A stretch of DNA of 45,670 bases, taken from contig JAEWIR010000016.1 of the NCBI GenBank assembly GCA_023386965.1, positions 1-45,670 on the forward strand, written 5' to 3'. This document shows positions 7,486-16,102 of the stretch, in pieces. The position numbers and the translations under genes were made by a program. Position 1 is the first letter of the stretch, and every line of letters starts with the position of its first letter. Source of the DNA: Bacteroidota bacterium. Lineage in GTDB: Bacteria; Bacteroidota; Bacteroidia; Flavobacteriales; Weeksellaceae. The notes under the pieces were generated by a model. It saw nothing but the letters and a program-made list of their open reading frames with translations. It did no database searches and had not been told where the DNA came from.

Positions 7486-8769
7486 ATGGTTACAAAGTCC
7501 CTCCGTAAATTTAATATGCTTAACCAGAGAGTTTTTCTCATCTTCAGTATTATAATCTTAGCGGCTAAAATTGGCTACAGTATTTTTAAAGGATTCCCCG
7601 GAGGAACTTACGAAGACTGGGATATCGCTCAGAATCTGGTTAAATACGGCGTTTATTCCGAGTTCATTTATATTGGCCCAACCGCATACAAACTACCTGC
7701 TTATTCTCTTTTCCTGAGTTTTTTTATCTGGTTGTTTGGGGATTTTGCTAAAGAAGTTGTTGTAATCATTCAGCACTTAATTTTATTTTTTGTGCCGCTT
7801 CAGATCATAGGCGTCTTCCGGGTCTTCAATAAAACCCCGGCAGGGATTTTGGCAGGTTACTTCTTTATTTTTTCGCCTTTTTATTTCTATTATTCCAATG
7901 TGCTGGAAATAACCAATATCTTTATTCCGGTTTTTCTCCTTTGGATCCACCAGTATTTGCGCATCTATAAGTCGCGTGCTGCTTCAAAGACAGATATTTT
8001 GCTGCTCGGAGGTATTACTGGCGTGCTTTTCCTTACACAGGTCATTGTGGTACCTTTGGTTCTGGTGCTTATCGCTGGTATGTTTTTTCAGCGTAGGATC
8101 CGGTTGTCCGCAACTGTACTTATGCTGGGAACGGCTGCCATGGTGTATTCGCCGTGGGTGATCCGGAATTATGTCGCTTTTGACAAGGTTATCCTCACCA
8201 AAACGCCTTTCTGGCAAAATATCTACCTGAGTCTGATACCACCCGTCAATGTTTTAGACAGCGTAAAGCTTATTTCTGCCGAACATGATCTGTATACCTT
8301 TCAACTCCGGAAAACGGTGGATGAATTTGAGATGGAAAAAATCTACAAAACGGAGGTTCTGCGTGTGTTGGAAGACAGGGAAGAAGTATTTGTGGTGAAA
8401 GCCTTGCAGAATGCAGGGTTGTTGTGGTATGTCCCGACACGTTACTTTTATGATAACTCTGCCGGAGTGGCGGCCCGTAAGATTTTTGTCATACTCTTAA
8501 ACCTAATTACACTTTTCGCAATGTTTCATCTGTGGCGTCGATACCGACTTCTGTTCTGGGTATCGTTGTTGGTGTTTGGAGCTTTTACAGCACCGTATAT
8601 GATCGGACATGCGGCCAATATGAGGTTCAAACTGGACTTCGAATGGTTCCAGTACTCGCTGGTTGCACTGTTCCTGTATGAGCGAATCAGCCTTTTGCGG
8701 AAGAACAAGGGGGTGACTAGAAAAGTTGCTGCACAATCTCCAGCGAAGCCGGAATCCGGAAATCGCTGA
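7486..8769 (+). CDS. GT-C-like membrane glycosyltransferase (family 39-type)
   Basis: A 427-residue polytopic membrane protein with about 9-10 hydrophobic segments. Features of the GT-C fold are an acidic first loop (GGTYEDWDIAQNLVKYGVYS) after the first membrane helix, and PAYSLFLSFFIWLFG and YSPWVIRNYVAF, resembling the ArnT/PMT_2 group that uses lipid-phosphate sugars. Donor and acceptor are not visible; lipopolysaccharide, protein or lipid could be the target. An ATG at 7516 is an alternative start and 7477 is only a GTG. The 3' end overlaps the convergent recO gene by 53 bases, which is unusual and could allow antisense interference. Confidence 0.75.
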   Translation: MVTKSLRKFNMLNQRVFLIFSIIILAAKIGYSIFKGFPGGTYEDWDIAQNLVKYGVYSEFIYIGPTAYKLPAYSLFLSFFIWLFGDFAKEVVVIIQHLILFFVPLQIIGVFRVFNKTPAGILAGYFFIFSPFYFYYSNVLEITNIFIPVFLLWIHQYLRIYKSRAASKTDILLLGGITGVLFLTQVIVVPLVLVLIAGMFFQRRIRLSATVLMLGTAAMVYSPWVIRNYVAFDKVILTKTPFWQNIYLSLIPPVNVLDSVKLISAEHDLYTFQLRKTVDEFEMEKIYKTEVLRVLEDREEVFVVKALQNAGLLWYVPTRYFYDNSAGVAARKIFVILLNLITLFAMFHLWRRYRLLFWVSLLVFGAFTAPYMIGHAANMRFKLDFEWFQYSLVALFLYERISLLRKNKGVTRKVAAQSPAKPESGNR

Positions 8770-9403
8770 AATGATAATGGTAATACACCAAAATGCTGTC
8801 CAGGAAACGTTTGCGCTGGAGCGGGCTGATGGCAACTGTATATGCCGAATCACGGGATAATATCTCTTTCCAGATTGCGGACAGCTCATCATCAAAAAGA
8901 TCATGTACTTTATTTTCTGTAAAGTTGCCGCTTTCAGGATCCAGAAAAGCGCCTGGACCAATCAGCGGCTGAACACCTGAGATTTCCAGAAACCTTACCA
9001 TAAAGATAAGGTGAGCCCGGAAATTATTACCGTTCAACTCTTCCAGGAAATGGGCGGTCTCAGCATAGATCCCCGGGTTGACACCTTCGTTTCTGAGTAC
9101 CTGATTCAGGAAATCGGCTATGAAGAATATGACCGAATTGGCCTTGATATTCTGTGGAAGTTGTGAGCCCTGAACCGGTTCCAGTTTGGAAACGGGTAAC
9201 ATGCTGCCCGCCACCGGGTTTTTGTACATGGTAAGAGAGAGTTCCGCCAGCGGGTGCAGGTAGGCTTTCCGCTTGCTTTTTTTTCCGTAAACTCCCTTCA
9301 CAAAAAGACTTTGGTAACCTTTTTCCCCTGTGAAACAGTGCAGTACACAGTCGTTATCGCCGTATTTTAGGTAGGACAGCAGGAAACCGTGAAGCTGCAG
9401 CAT
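8717..9403 (-). CDS. recO: DNA repair protein RecO
   Basis: A 228-residue recombination mediator that, with RecR, loads RecA onto SSB-coated single-stranded DNA. The N-terminal OB fold is recognisable (LHGFLLSYLKYGDNDCVLHCF, then SLFVKGVYGKKSKRKAYLHPL), followed by a helical domain (SVIFFIADFLNQVLRNEG, FLEELNG, HLIFMVRFLEISGVQPLIG). No zinc-binding CxxC pair is visible in the C-terminal half. It is the last gene of a four-gene minus-strand operon, 3 bases after porZ, and its 3' end overlaps the convergent membrane glycosyltransferase gene. Confidence 0.9.
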   Translation of the reverse strand: MLQLHGFLLSYLKYGDNDCVLHCFTGEKGYQSLFVKGVYGKKSKRKAYLHPLAELSLTMYKNPVAGSMLPVSKLEPVQGSQLPQNIKANSVIFFIADFLNQVLRNEGVNPGIYAETAHFLEELNGNNFRAHLIFMVRFLEISGVQPLIGPGAFLDPESGNFTENKVHDLFDDELSAIWKEILSRDSAYTVAISPLQRKRFLDSILVYYHYHFSDFRIPASLEIVQQLF

Positions 9404-9406
9404 CTT

Positions 9407-11680
9407 TTAATTTACGACCGCGATTTTCGCCGTTGCTTTATCCGTACCGTCGGCATTGGTCATGAGCACAAAATAAACGCCTGAGGCTACACGTTTTCCG
9501 CGCTGATTGTTGAGATCCCACTGGTGGAAACCTCCCCGCGCAACAGCCTGATGAACCAGATTTCCGGCCGCGTCCACGATGCGGATATTTGTTTTCTCAG
9601 CCAGCCCGCGGATGGTTACAAATCCTTTGAAATTTGCCGTTACCACCGGGTTGGGATAAACAAGTACATTTCCGAAGTTTGAAGTGACATCCACCACATC
9701 GCCCTGATAAACCACAATTCCGTCAAAGGTCACAAAATAAACTTTACCTGTCTTGTTGTCCACTTTAATATCCGTGATACTGTTGGTAGGTATCGGTGAG
9801 TTTTCGCGGGTAAACTGCAGCAAGGTCCTTTCACCGTTGGCACTCAGAAGATAGGCGCCACCACCGTCTACCGAGACCCATTTATAGTTTCCGGAGTCTA
9901 CTTCCACCTGCAGAATGGCACCGTCGCGGAACAGTTCTTCCGGAATACCGTTCTGTTCTATAATCACAGGCTCAAGCTGAGGGCTGTTCTTTACCTCGGT
10001 AGGTGCAGAGGGCAGGATCCTTAAACCTGTATCGGTTCCTATCCAGGCATCATCATTTTTATCGAAAGCGATGGAGATAGTTCCTTCTGAGTTTGCTGGC
10101 AGTCCATTTTGGTCAGTGATGTTGTACGGTACATCATCCGAAAAATTCAGCGGTGAATTTTTATAGTCATAAGCCATGAGGTCAGTGGTACGTGGCAGTG
10201 GGATCCACATCAGGTCGCCGTAAAAAACTGGTTTTTGCGTGGAGAAGCTGACAGGCAGATTTCTGGTCAGGAAAGTGTCCGCGGCTCTGTCGTAGGCCAT
10301 GATTCCGGCTGAAAAAGAGTTGGTGGCATCGTTGAAAAGATAGCCTATGGTTCCCATCAGATTATTGTTGCTGTCAAAAGCCAGTCCAGTGGGTCGGTTA
10401 TAGGAATGGTTGGTGGAGGTGGGATAAAATTTCTGAAGGCTGAAATCTTTGGATGAAGCATCGTATTTCATGCGGTAAATTCCCTGTCCGGGTTTTTCGG
10501 TGTGGTTAGCAAAGAAAACCTCGTCATTATCTGACGGGTTGGCCACCACATCCATTACATTATATACGGTATCCGTGTTTTCAATGAACATGGTGGGGTA
10601 TACCCACTGCATACCGTCAAAATGATAAAAGCCAAGATTGGCAGGGTCGGGCTGCGAACCGTTGTACCGGTCTTTTCGCGCGCCTGTAGATACCCACAGT
10701 TTGTTATTCCTGATTTCAATCTTATACGACCTGTTGTTAAACGGTCCGTCGGGCTTTATGGAGCTCTTGGCCGCATTCATGATGCCTGAACGCTGAGTAC
10801 CGGCGAAGACCTGTCCGCCTATATAAGTCCCGGTATTACACGGCTGTGCAAATCCGGCACTGTTTACCGCCGCGCCGCTGGTCGTGAATACGTAAATCCT
10901 TTCATTGTCGGTTACGGTAATGTGCTGATCAGTGACAACAACATCGGAAATTTTACCGAAAGACTGTGCCAATTGGGAAAAGGCAGTGCCGTTACCGTAA
11001 TAAACATTGTTGGCGGTAGCGTATACCGTTGTGTTTTCAGAATCTGCATGAATGAAATTACCGGCCGTCTGGGTATTCCATGTGGAATACACCGGGAAGG
11101 TTACATCAATCTCGTGTGTTTTCAGTCCCGTAGCCGTAGCTGCGTATACGGTATTGTCCTTAATGGTGGCTTCATTGGCTGCCTCAAAACCGCTGCCTGT
11201 AGTAAAGAAGGCCGATTGCGCAAATTCTTTTTTCTTAAGGTCAAATATGGAAACTCCGTACCCAACGGAGATGACCGCCTTGTCACCGCTGATGGAAATA
11301 TGGTTGATCCGCTTGTCGCCGTTATAGCCTGTGGCAATCGGAATATCCACTACATAGGTAATGCCGCCGGGCGTAATTACATCCATGGAACCGTTTCGGT
11401 AACCCACCAGGCCGGTTCCGGTCTGGGGATTATAGTCGAAGGCAGAAATTTTAACTTCGTGCAGGCCGTTAGCCTTGGAAAGTTTGGTAATCTCGCCGGA
11501 CGAAAGGTTATAGTAAAAGATACCGTTCTCGGTGGCGGCTACGAGTTTGCCGTTAGCCTCTTTTATGGCCAGCACATTGTTATAGGAAAACAGGTCGCTC
11601 CATTTTTTGGAGGAGATGGTTTGCCCGCTTACTATGCTGCCGGCAGAGAGTAGTACGGAAAACAGTATTGCTTTTTTCAT
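9407..11680 (-). CDS. porZ: Type IX secretion system protein PorZ
   Basis: A 757-residue exported protein. Signal peptide at residues 1-19, then two-component-regulator-type beta-propeller repeats over most of the length (for example AIKEANGKLVAATENGIFYY, NDDAWIGTDTGLRIL and YKWVSVDGGGAYLLS). The last 80 residues form a type A C-terminal sorting domain (VLVYPNPV, GVYFVLM, ending ATAKIAVVN). In Porphyromonas PorZ sits on the cell surface in the attachment complex with the sortase PorU and guides lipopolysaccharide to it. It lies 10 bases after the metallophosphatase gene and 3 bases before recO. Function in this organism is inferred from family. Confidence 0.85.
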   Translation of the reverse strand: MKKAILFSVLLSAGSIVSGQTISSKKWSDLFSYNNVLAIKEANGKLVAATENGIFYYNLSSGEITKLSKANGLHEVKISAFDYNPQTGTGLVGYRNGSMDVITPGGITYVVDIPIATGYNGDKRINHISISGDKAVISVGYGVSIFDLKKKEFAQSAFFTTGSGFEAANEATIKDNTVYAATATGLKTHEIDVTFPVYSTWNTQTAGNFIHADSENTTVYATANNVYYGNGTAFSQLAQSFGKISDVVVTDQHITVTDNERIYVFTTSGAAVNSAGFAQPCNTGTYIGGQVFAGTQRSGIMNAAKSSIKPDGPFNNRSYKIEIRNNKLWVSTGARKDRYNGSQPDPANLGFYHFDGMQWVYPTMFIENTDTVYNVMDVVANPSDNDEVFFANHTEKPGQGIYRMKYDASSKDFSLQKFYPTSTNHSYNRPTGLAFDSNNNLMGTIGYLFNDATNSFSAGIMAYDRAADTFLTRNLPVSFSTQKPVFYGDLMWIPLPRTTDLMAYDYKNSPLNFSDDVPYNITDQNGLPANSEGTISIAFDKNDDAWIGTDTGLRILPSAPTEVKNSPQLEPVIIEQNGIPEELFRDGAILQVEVDSGNYKWVSVDGGGAYLLSANGERTLLQFTRENSPIPTNSITDIKVDNKTGKVYFVTFDGIVVYQGDVVDVTSNFGNVLVYPNPVVTANFKGFVTIRGLAEKTNIRIVDAAGNLVHQAVARGGFHQWDLNNQRGKRVASGVYFVLMTNADGTDKATAKIAVVN

Positions 11681-11690
11681 CTGTATTTTT

Positions 11691-12641
11691 TTAAGCAGGG
11701 AGCTGCGCGTTGATGGGCTGGTTTACCCATGTGATTTTCTGGACCTTCCGCAGACGGTCAAATTCAAAATCTATTCTGCCAAGTAACAGTCCGGCCCAGC
11801 CTACCTGGTTTACAAGCACTGTTTTGCCGGCTTTGTTCAACAGTTGCTGCGGCTCCTTCAGGAAGGTGTGCGTATGACCGCCCAGAATTAGGTCTATTCC
11901 TTCGGTCGCCGCGGCCAGGATCCGGTCCGAAACCTTTTTCGGATTGTCGCGGTAATCGTAGCCTATATGGGAAAGACAGATCACCAGATCACATTTTTTT
12001 TCTTCGCGAAGTATACGGGTATATTCCTGCGCAGTTTCTACAGGGTCCAGATAAACCGTTTCACCATAATGTGTTTTTCCTACCAGTCCCGCCAGTTCAA
12101 TGCCTACGCCGAAAATACCTACTTTAATTCCGCCCTTGCGGAATATCTTATATTTTTCCGTGTGGCCGTCCAGGATGGTATTGCTGAAATCGTAATTAGA
12201 GCAAATAAATGGAAATTTTGCATGCGGGAGTGCCTTTTTAAAACCCTCAAGCCTGTTGTCGAACTCGTGGTTACCCATGGTGGAGGCATCGTAGCCCATC
12301 ATGGACATCAGTTTGAATTCCAGTTCGCCACCAAAAAAATTGAAATATGGAGTTCCCTGAAAAACATCGCCTGAGTCGAGCAGTAAGACATTTTTTTCTT
12401 CGGAACGTATTTTCTGTATCAGTGTTGCACGTCTGGCAAAACCTCCCTGGTTGGGGTTCCTCGCATAGGAAGCATCAAAAGGTTCTATGCGGCTGTGCTG
12501 GTCATTGGTATGGAGTATGGTAAGGCGTGTCCCACCTGCCGGAACTGCCAGCTCAGAACCACCTGCGAGCAGGAGCTGTGGTGCAAGTGTGAGTGCTAAA
12601 GTACCGCCTCCCAGGGTTTTTATAAAGTTCTTTCTATTCAT
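11691..12641 (-). CDS. 5'-nucleotidase-type metallophosphatase (N-terminal half)
   Basis: A 316-residue exported phosphatase corresponding to the catalytic half of UshA/5'-nucleotidase. All metal-binding motifs are visible: TILHTNDQHSR, LLLDSGDVFQGTP, TMGNHEFDN, ICLSHIGYD and LILGGHTHTFL. The N-terminus (MNRKNFIKTLGGGTLALTLAP) looks like a lipid-independent signal peptide with a Tat-like RK motif. The substrate-binding C-terminal half of a normal 5'-nucleotidase is missing here and is encoded by the gene just upstream, whose end overlaps this start by 8 bases. The two proteins probably work together in the periplasm, releasing phosphate from nucleotides. Confidence 0.88.
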   Translation of the reverse strand: MNRKNFIKTLGGGTLALTLAPQLLLAGGSELAVPAGGTRLTILHTNDQHSRIEPFDASYARNPNQGGFARRATLIQKIRSEEKNVLLLDSGDVFQGTPYFNFFGGELEFKLMSMMGYDASTMGNHEFDNRLEGFKKALPHAKFPFICSNYDFSNTILDGHTEKYKIFRKGGIKVGIFGVGIELAGLVGKTHYGETVYLDPVETAQEYTRILREEKKCDLVICLSHIGYDYRDNPKKVSDRILAAATEGIDLILGGHTHTFLKEPQQLLNKAGKTVLVNQVGWAGLLLGRIDFEFDRLRKVQKITWVNQPINAQLPA

Positions 12642-13404
12642 TAGGAGTTCCGTTGGGTTTGTTTTTAAACTGAAGCCGCATGTCGGCAGGAGCCACCACC
12701 TGAGGCATCGCTCTGAATTTCTCTATGAAAAGGTCGCGCATCTTGATTCCGGTAGGAATAAGTTCTGCTCCCACGAAAAACTGCATATTATCTCCGCCAC
12801 CGGCCAGGTAGTCTGAAGTGGCGATGTAATAGGTTTTGTTCATATCGAAAGATTCACCGTTAATCTTGCTGGAGATCAGTTTGCTTCCGTCGGTTTCAAT
12901 AACGAGGCCTGAAACAGGGTTGTTTTTCTGATACTTCCGGTAGAATTCAAAGAGTTCTGCCATTCTTTTACCATCCAGTTTCATAATTACCACCTCATTT
13001 TCAAAAGGCATCACTTCGTATATATGTCGTGTCAGTATATCGCCTTTACCTATGGACGTCCGAATGCCACCAATGTTGATTACCGCAGCATCCACCGGCG
13101 GGCGGCCATTGCTGTTTGCCCATTCGGCGGCTCCCTGCAGGGTGAAGTCTGCCAGAAGGTTGCCCAGATTGCTGTTATCGCCCTGTTTGTTAAGATCTAC
13201 AGAAGTGAAAGACAGGCGCATGTTCATTTTGCTGTCCAGATCTTTTTTGTAAGGCGCTATTACAGCCATGTAATCTGCGTCCGGGGTGAGCGCATCGGTG
13301 ATGGAAATGTTTTTCTGCGTCTGTACACCACTTATTGCCAGTGGTGCCCGACAGGCAGTAAGGGCGAGCAGCACCAGGGCTGAACTCCAGTATTTATGAT
13401 TCAT
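12634..13404 (-). CDS. 5'-nucleotidase C-terminal domain lipoprotein
   Basis: A 256-residue lipoprotein (lipobox LTAC about residues 14-17) carrying only the 5'-nucleotidase C-terminal domain. Characteristic stretches are NLLADFTLQGAAEWAN, VINIGGIRTSIGKGDI and YEVMPFENEVVIMKLDGKRM, plus YYIATSDYLAGGGDNMQF. In UshA this domain binds the nucleotide, while the catalytic metallophosphatase half lies on the same chain; here that half is the next gene. ATG at 13404 is preferred over a GTG at 13422. It is the first gene of the operon with porZ and recO, behind a promoter box at 13426-13433 and divergent from dapA. Confidence 0.88.
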   Translation of the reverse strand: MNHKYWSSALVLLALTACRAPLAISGVQTQKNISITDALTPDADYMAVIAPYKKDLDSKMNMRLSFTSVDLNKQGDNSNLGNLLADFTLQGAAEWANSNGRPPVDAAVINIGGIRTSIGKGDILTRHIYEVMPFENEVVIMKLDGKRMAELFEFYRKYQKNNPVSGLVIETDGSKLISSKINGESFDMNKTYYIATSDYLAGGGDNMQFFVGAELIPTGIKMRDLFIEKFRAMPQVVAPADMRLQFKNKPNGTPNE

Positions 13405-13425
13405 TATTTTTTTGGATATCACCTA

Positions 13426-13433
13426 CAAATATA
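13426..13433 (-). promoter_or_regulatory. -7 promoter box (TATATTTG) for nucleotidase-porZ-recO operon
   Basis: The minus strand reads TATATTTG, matching TAnnTTTG, 21 bases before the ATG at 13404. It sits back to back with the dapA promoter box 54 bases away. Confidence 0.55.
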
Positions 13434-13487
13434 TGATTTGAAAGCAAATTTTCACTTTATTTAACGAAAATTATTGCCTGAAAGGTG

Positions 13488-13495
13488 TAAATTTG
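13488..13495 (+). promoter_or_regulatory. -7 promoter box (TAAATTTG) for dapA
   Basis: TAAATTTG matches TAnnTTTG and ends 20 bases before the dapA ATG at 13516. A TTG at 13474-13476 is too close to be a normal -33 element. Confidence 0.55.
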
Positions 13496-13515
13496 AGACA
13501 TTAAAATTTTAAAGC

Positions 13516-14388
13516 ATGAGCAAACTAAAAGGAGTTGGGGTGGCATTGGTAACACCGTTCAATGAAGATTTATCAGTAGATTTTGATTCGCTTACCAGGC
13601 TTGTGGATTTCAATATTGATAACGGGACTTCCTTCCTGGTTGTATTGGGAACCACGGCTGAAGCCGCCACCCTGAGTGAGGAGGAAAAGCAGCAGGTCAT
13701 CAGTCATGTTGTAAAAACGAACCGTAAAAGAGTACCGCTCGTGCTCGGTATTGGCGGTAATAATACTATGGAAGTGAAAAGGCAGATTGAAGAGGCCGAC
13801 CTCACTGAATTTGAAGCGGTCCTTTCGGTATCTCCCTATTATAACAAACCCAGCCAGGAAGGTCTGTATCAGCATTTTAAGATGCTGGCTGAAACCGGTA
13901 AACAGATTATCATCTATAATGTTCCTTCACGGACCGGCCAAAATATTGAGGCCTCAACAACACTTCGTCTGGCCAATGAGTTTCCGAATCTGTTCATGAT
14001 TAAAGAAGCGGCGCCAAATATCCTGCAGTATTTTGATATCCTGAGACAGAAGCCGGATGGTTTCGGGTTGCTTTCAGGTGATGATGAATTTACCCTGCCG
14101 GTCACCCTCGCCGGTGGAGTGGGTGTAATTTCGGTGATCGGACAGGCATATCCTAAGGAATTCTCTACCATGGTGCAGCTGGCCTTTGACGGCAGAGTGA
14201 AAGAGGCTTATGAGATTCATAACCGTCTTGTAAATATAACGCGGCTTATTTTTGCTGAAGGAAACCCGTGTGGCATCAAGGCCGTACTCGCTGAAATGGG
14301 AATTGTGAAAAACCATCTGCGTTTACCCCTCATACCGGCGTCCGATGATTTGCATCACCGCATAAAAGCCGAAATGAAAAATATCTAG
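13516..14388 (+). CDS. dapA: 4-hydroxy-tetrahydrodipicolinate synthase
   Basis: A 290-residue cytosolic enzyme condensing pyruvate with aspartate semialdehyde, the first committed step to diaminopimelate and lysine. Key residues are visible: Schiff-base lysine K163 in MIKEAAPN, Y134 and R139 in YNVPSRTG, and the GTT motif at 45-47 (GTTAEAATLS, where many homologues have GTTGE). SVSPYYNKPSQEGLYQHF is the substrate-pocket loop. Length is normal. It has its own promoter box and a strong terminator immediately downstream, so it appears to be transcribed alone. Confidence 0.96.
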   Translation: MSKLKGVGVALVTPFNEDLSVDFDSLTRLVDFNIDNGTSFLVVLGTTAEAATLSEEEKQQVISHVVKTNRKRVPLVLGIGGNNTMEVKRQIEEADLTEFEAVLSVSPYYNKPSQEGLYQHFKMLAETGKQIIIYNVPSRTGQNIEASTTLRLANEFPNLFMIKEAAPNILQYFDILRQKPDGFGLLSGDDEFTLPVTLAGGVGVISVIGQAYPKEFSTMVQLAFDGRVKEAYEIHNRLVNITRLIFAEGNPCGIKAVLAEMGIVKNHLRLPLIPASDDLHHRIKAEMKNI

Positions 14389-14394
14389 ACTGAG

Positions 14395-14416
14395 AAATGG
14401 GCTCCGGCCCATTTTT
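14395..14416 (+). terminator. Terminator of dapA
   Basis: Perfect 8-base stem AAATGGGC (14395-14402) and GCCCATTT (14407-14414) with loop TCCG, running into a TTTTT stretch, 6 bases after the dapA stop codon. Confidence 0.88.
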
Positions 14417-14432
14417 CATTTGCAATAACCTC

Positions 14433-14924
14433 ATGAAAATAAAAGAAGCAACCAAAGCGGAAATTCCGGCCATCCGGAAATTGGCAGAAGCCTCGTGGCG
14501 GGATAATTACCGAAATCTTCTAAGTCCTGACCAGATAGAGTACATGCTTAAAATGATGTATTCCGAAGAAGAACTTCAGAACCATTTCTCGCAGACCACC
14601 TACCCCTACTATATAATCCGGGACTCAGGCAAGCCGGTGGGTTTTTTGGGATTCGAATATGATTTTGAACCCGGGACCACCAAACTTCATCGGATCTATC
14701 TTCTGCAGGAATGCAAAGGCTTGGGATTCGGCAAACTGGCGCTTGACTTCTTAAAAGAAAAAGTGCGTAGCTACGGAAATTCACGTATCATACTGAATGT
14801 AAACAAAGGCAATCCCGCCCGCGGTTTTTACACGACCCAAGGATTTACCGTCTACGATGAGGGGGTTTTTGATATCGGCAACGGATTCGTTATGGATGAT
14901 GTACTGATGGAATTTTTTGTTTAA
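14433..14924 (+). CDS. GNAT family N-acetyltransferase
   Basis: A 163-residue cytosolic acetyltransferase. The GNAT core is visible: N-terminal IKEATKAEIPAIRKLAEASW, strand LHRIYLL, and the acetyl-CoA pyrophosphate loop ECKGLGFGKLALDFLKEK, then SRIILNVNKGNPARGFYTTQGF, the usual motif B. The substrate (small molecule or protein) cannot be told. The ATG at 14433 is chosen because an in-frame ATG at 14397 lies inside the dapA terminator stem. The next gene starts 9 bases after the stop, so the two are probably co-transcribed. Confidence 0.88.
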   Translation: MKIKEATKAEIPAIRKLAEASWRDNYRNLLSPDQIEYMLKMMYSEEELQNHFSQTTYPYYIIRDSGKPVGFLGFEYDFEPGTTKLHRIYLLQECKGLGFGKLALDFLKEKVRSYGNSRIILNVNKGNPARGFYTTQGFTVYDEGVFDIGNGFVMDDVLMEFFV

Positions 14925-14933
14925 ATTTAGTTA

Positions 14934-15605
14934 ATGAAAAGAAACCTTGTCCTGCTCTGCTGGCTGAGCTTCCTGCCGCTGAATGCGCAGATACAGAAGG
15001 CCGTTACTGAATCCGGAAAAGAAGTTGTTCTTTTGGATGACAGGACATGGCGTTTCGTCCATGAGTCCGACAGTACTGCGCTCGAAACAATTGTACAGAA
15101 TAAGGCTGAATTTACCCGCGATGCCAAAGCAAGGTCTTCAGTGCAGAGTGCCAACCTGAATGTTGCCGTGTACCATGATCCCAAAAAATGGAAAACTGCG
15201 GCCAGCGGTCTTCAGAATATTGAATATCTGTTTATAGGTCCCGACCATATTTTTGCAACCCTGACCGCCGACCGCTCCAGGATTCCCAACCTTCGGATTG
15301 TGAAGGATGTTGTGATTTCCAACGTCAGGCAGGCAACCGATTATTTCCGGCTGAAGGAATCCGAATACCGTACAGTAAACGGCAGGAGGATGCTTTATCT
15401 GCGCTATATAGCCAACCTTAAAGGTTTGGATTTTGAATATGCCGGTTATTATTTTATAAATGATTCAGGTTTTGCGATGGTGGTAGCTTACACCATGCAG
15501 CAGGATTTTGAAGCGAAATTTCCGGAAATACAGAAATTTCTGAATGGTTTTACGGAAATCAGTTATCAGCCGCCGCCACCTCCTATGACGGCCCCCAAAC
15601 TTTAA
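14934..15605 (+). CDS. Exported hypothetical protein
   Basis: A 223-residue protein with a signal peptide (residues 1-18, NLVLLCWLSFLPLNAQ). The mature start AVTESGKEVVLLDDRTWRFV is a short motif common near the N-terminus of exported Bacteroidota proteins. The remaining domain (about 45-205) is mixed alpha/beta with no motif I can name; the C-terminus is proline-rich (QPPPPPMTAPKL). It follows the GNAT gene by 9 bases. Likely periplasmic; function unknown. Confidence 0.75.
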   Translation: MKRNLVLLCWLSFLPLNAQIQKAVTESGKEVVLLDDRTWRFVHESDSTALETIVQNKAEFTRDAKARSSVQSANLNVAVYHDPKKWKTAASGLQNIEYLFIGPDHIFATLTADRSRIPNLRIVKDVVISNVRQATDYFRLKESEYRTVNGRRMLYLRYIANLKGLDFEYAGYYFINDSGFAMVVAYTMQQDFEAKFPEIQKFLNGFTEISYQPPPPPMTAPKL

Positions 15606-15691
15606 TATTATAAAAGGCGCTTATAATTCTGTAAAGACCTGCTGTTCTTAATTACGCATTTTTGTAAGGTAATTGTTTAACAGAAGAACGA

Positions 15692-15949
15692 ATGAACAGG
15701 TTAGAAGTTTTTGAAGATTATTTTGTTTCACTGTACAAGAAATTTGGTATCGCTAAGGTGAACTATGACCGGGAACTGCACCTTGATGAAAAGGATATCC
15801 ACAGGATGGTATTCTCATCTGACGATTTCAACCGCGATTACAGCCGGCTGAAATCCCACTGTAAAAAGGTTTACAAACTGCTCAAACGCCGGTATCACAT
15901 TACTGTCCGTAAAGATTATGGCGATAATTATTATGTTACTGTCGATTAA
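15692..15949 (+). CDS. Small hypothetical protein, 85 residues
   Basis: I do not recognise this protein. It is charged and soluble, with many tyrosines and basic residues (SHCKKVYKLLKRRYHITVRK), no signal peptide and no membrane segment. Composition and length are consistent with a small nucleic-acid or protein-binding protein, but that is only a guess. It has a strong hairpin downstream and stands apart from the genes on either side. Confidence 0.6.
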   Translation: MNRLEVFEDYFVSLYKKFGIAKVNYDRELHLDEKDIHRMVFSSDDFNRDYSRLKSHCKKVYKLLKRRYHITVRKDYGDNYYVTVD

Positions 15950-15984
15950 AAGATTCAAATTACTTTTCTTTTTTATCTATCGTT

Positions 15985-16021
15985 GGTTTCCCGCAGAACA
16001 GTCTGTGGGAAACCTTATTTT
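15985..16021 (+). terminator. Hairpin terminator after 85-residue gene
   Basis: A long stem GGTTTCCCGCAGA / TCTGTGGGAAACC (13 pairs including one G-T) is followed by TTATTTTG. The T-run is interrupted, so it may be a terminator or an mRNA 3'-end structure. Confidence 0.65.
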
Positions 16022-16102
16022 GAAGACTGGCCCTCATGGCATACACGCAACCATTTAAGCTTAAATTTGTTATCTTTACCCATATAAACAGTTCCTCATA
16101 CA

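Noticed and set aside
10922..11653. 243-codon plus-strand frame inside porZ
   Set aside because: It is antisense to a strong PorZ coding region with signal peptide and propeller repeats.
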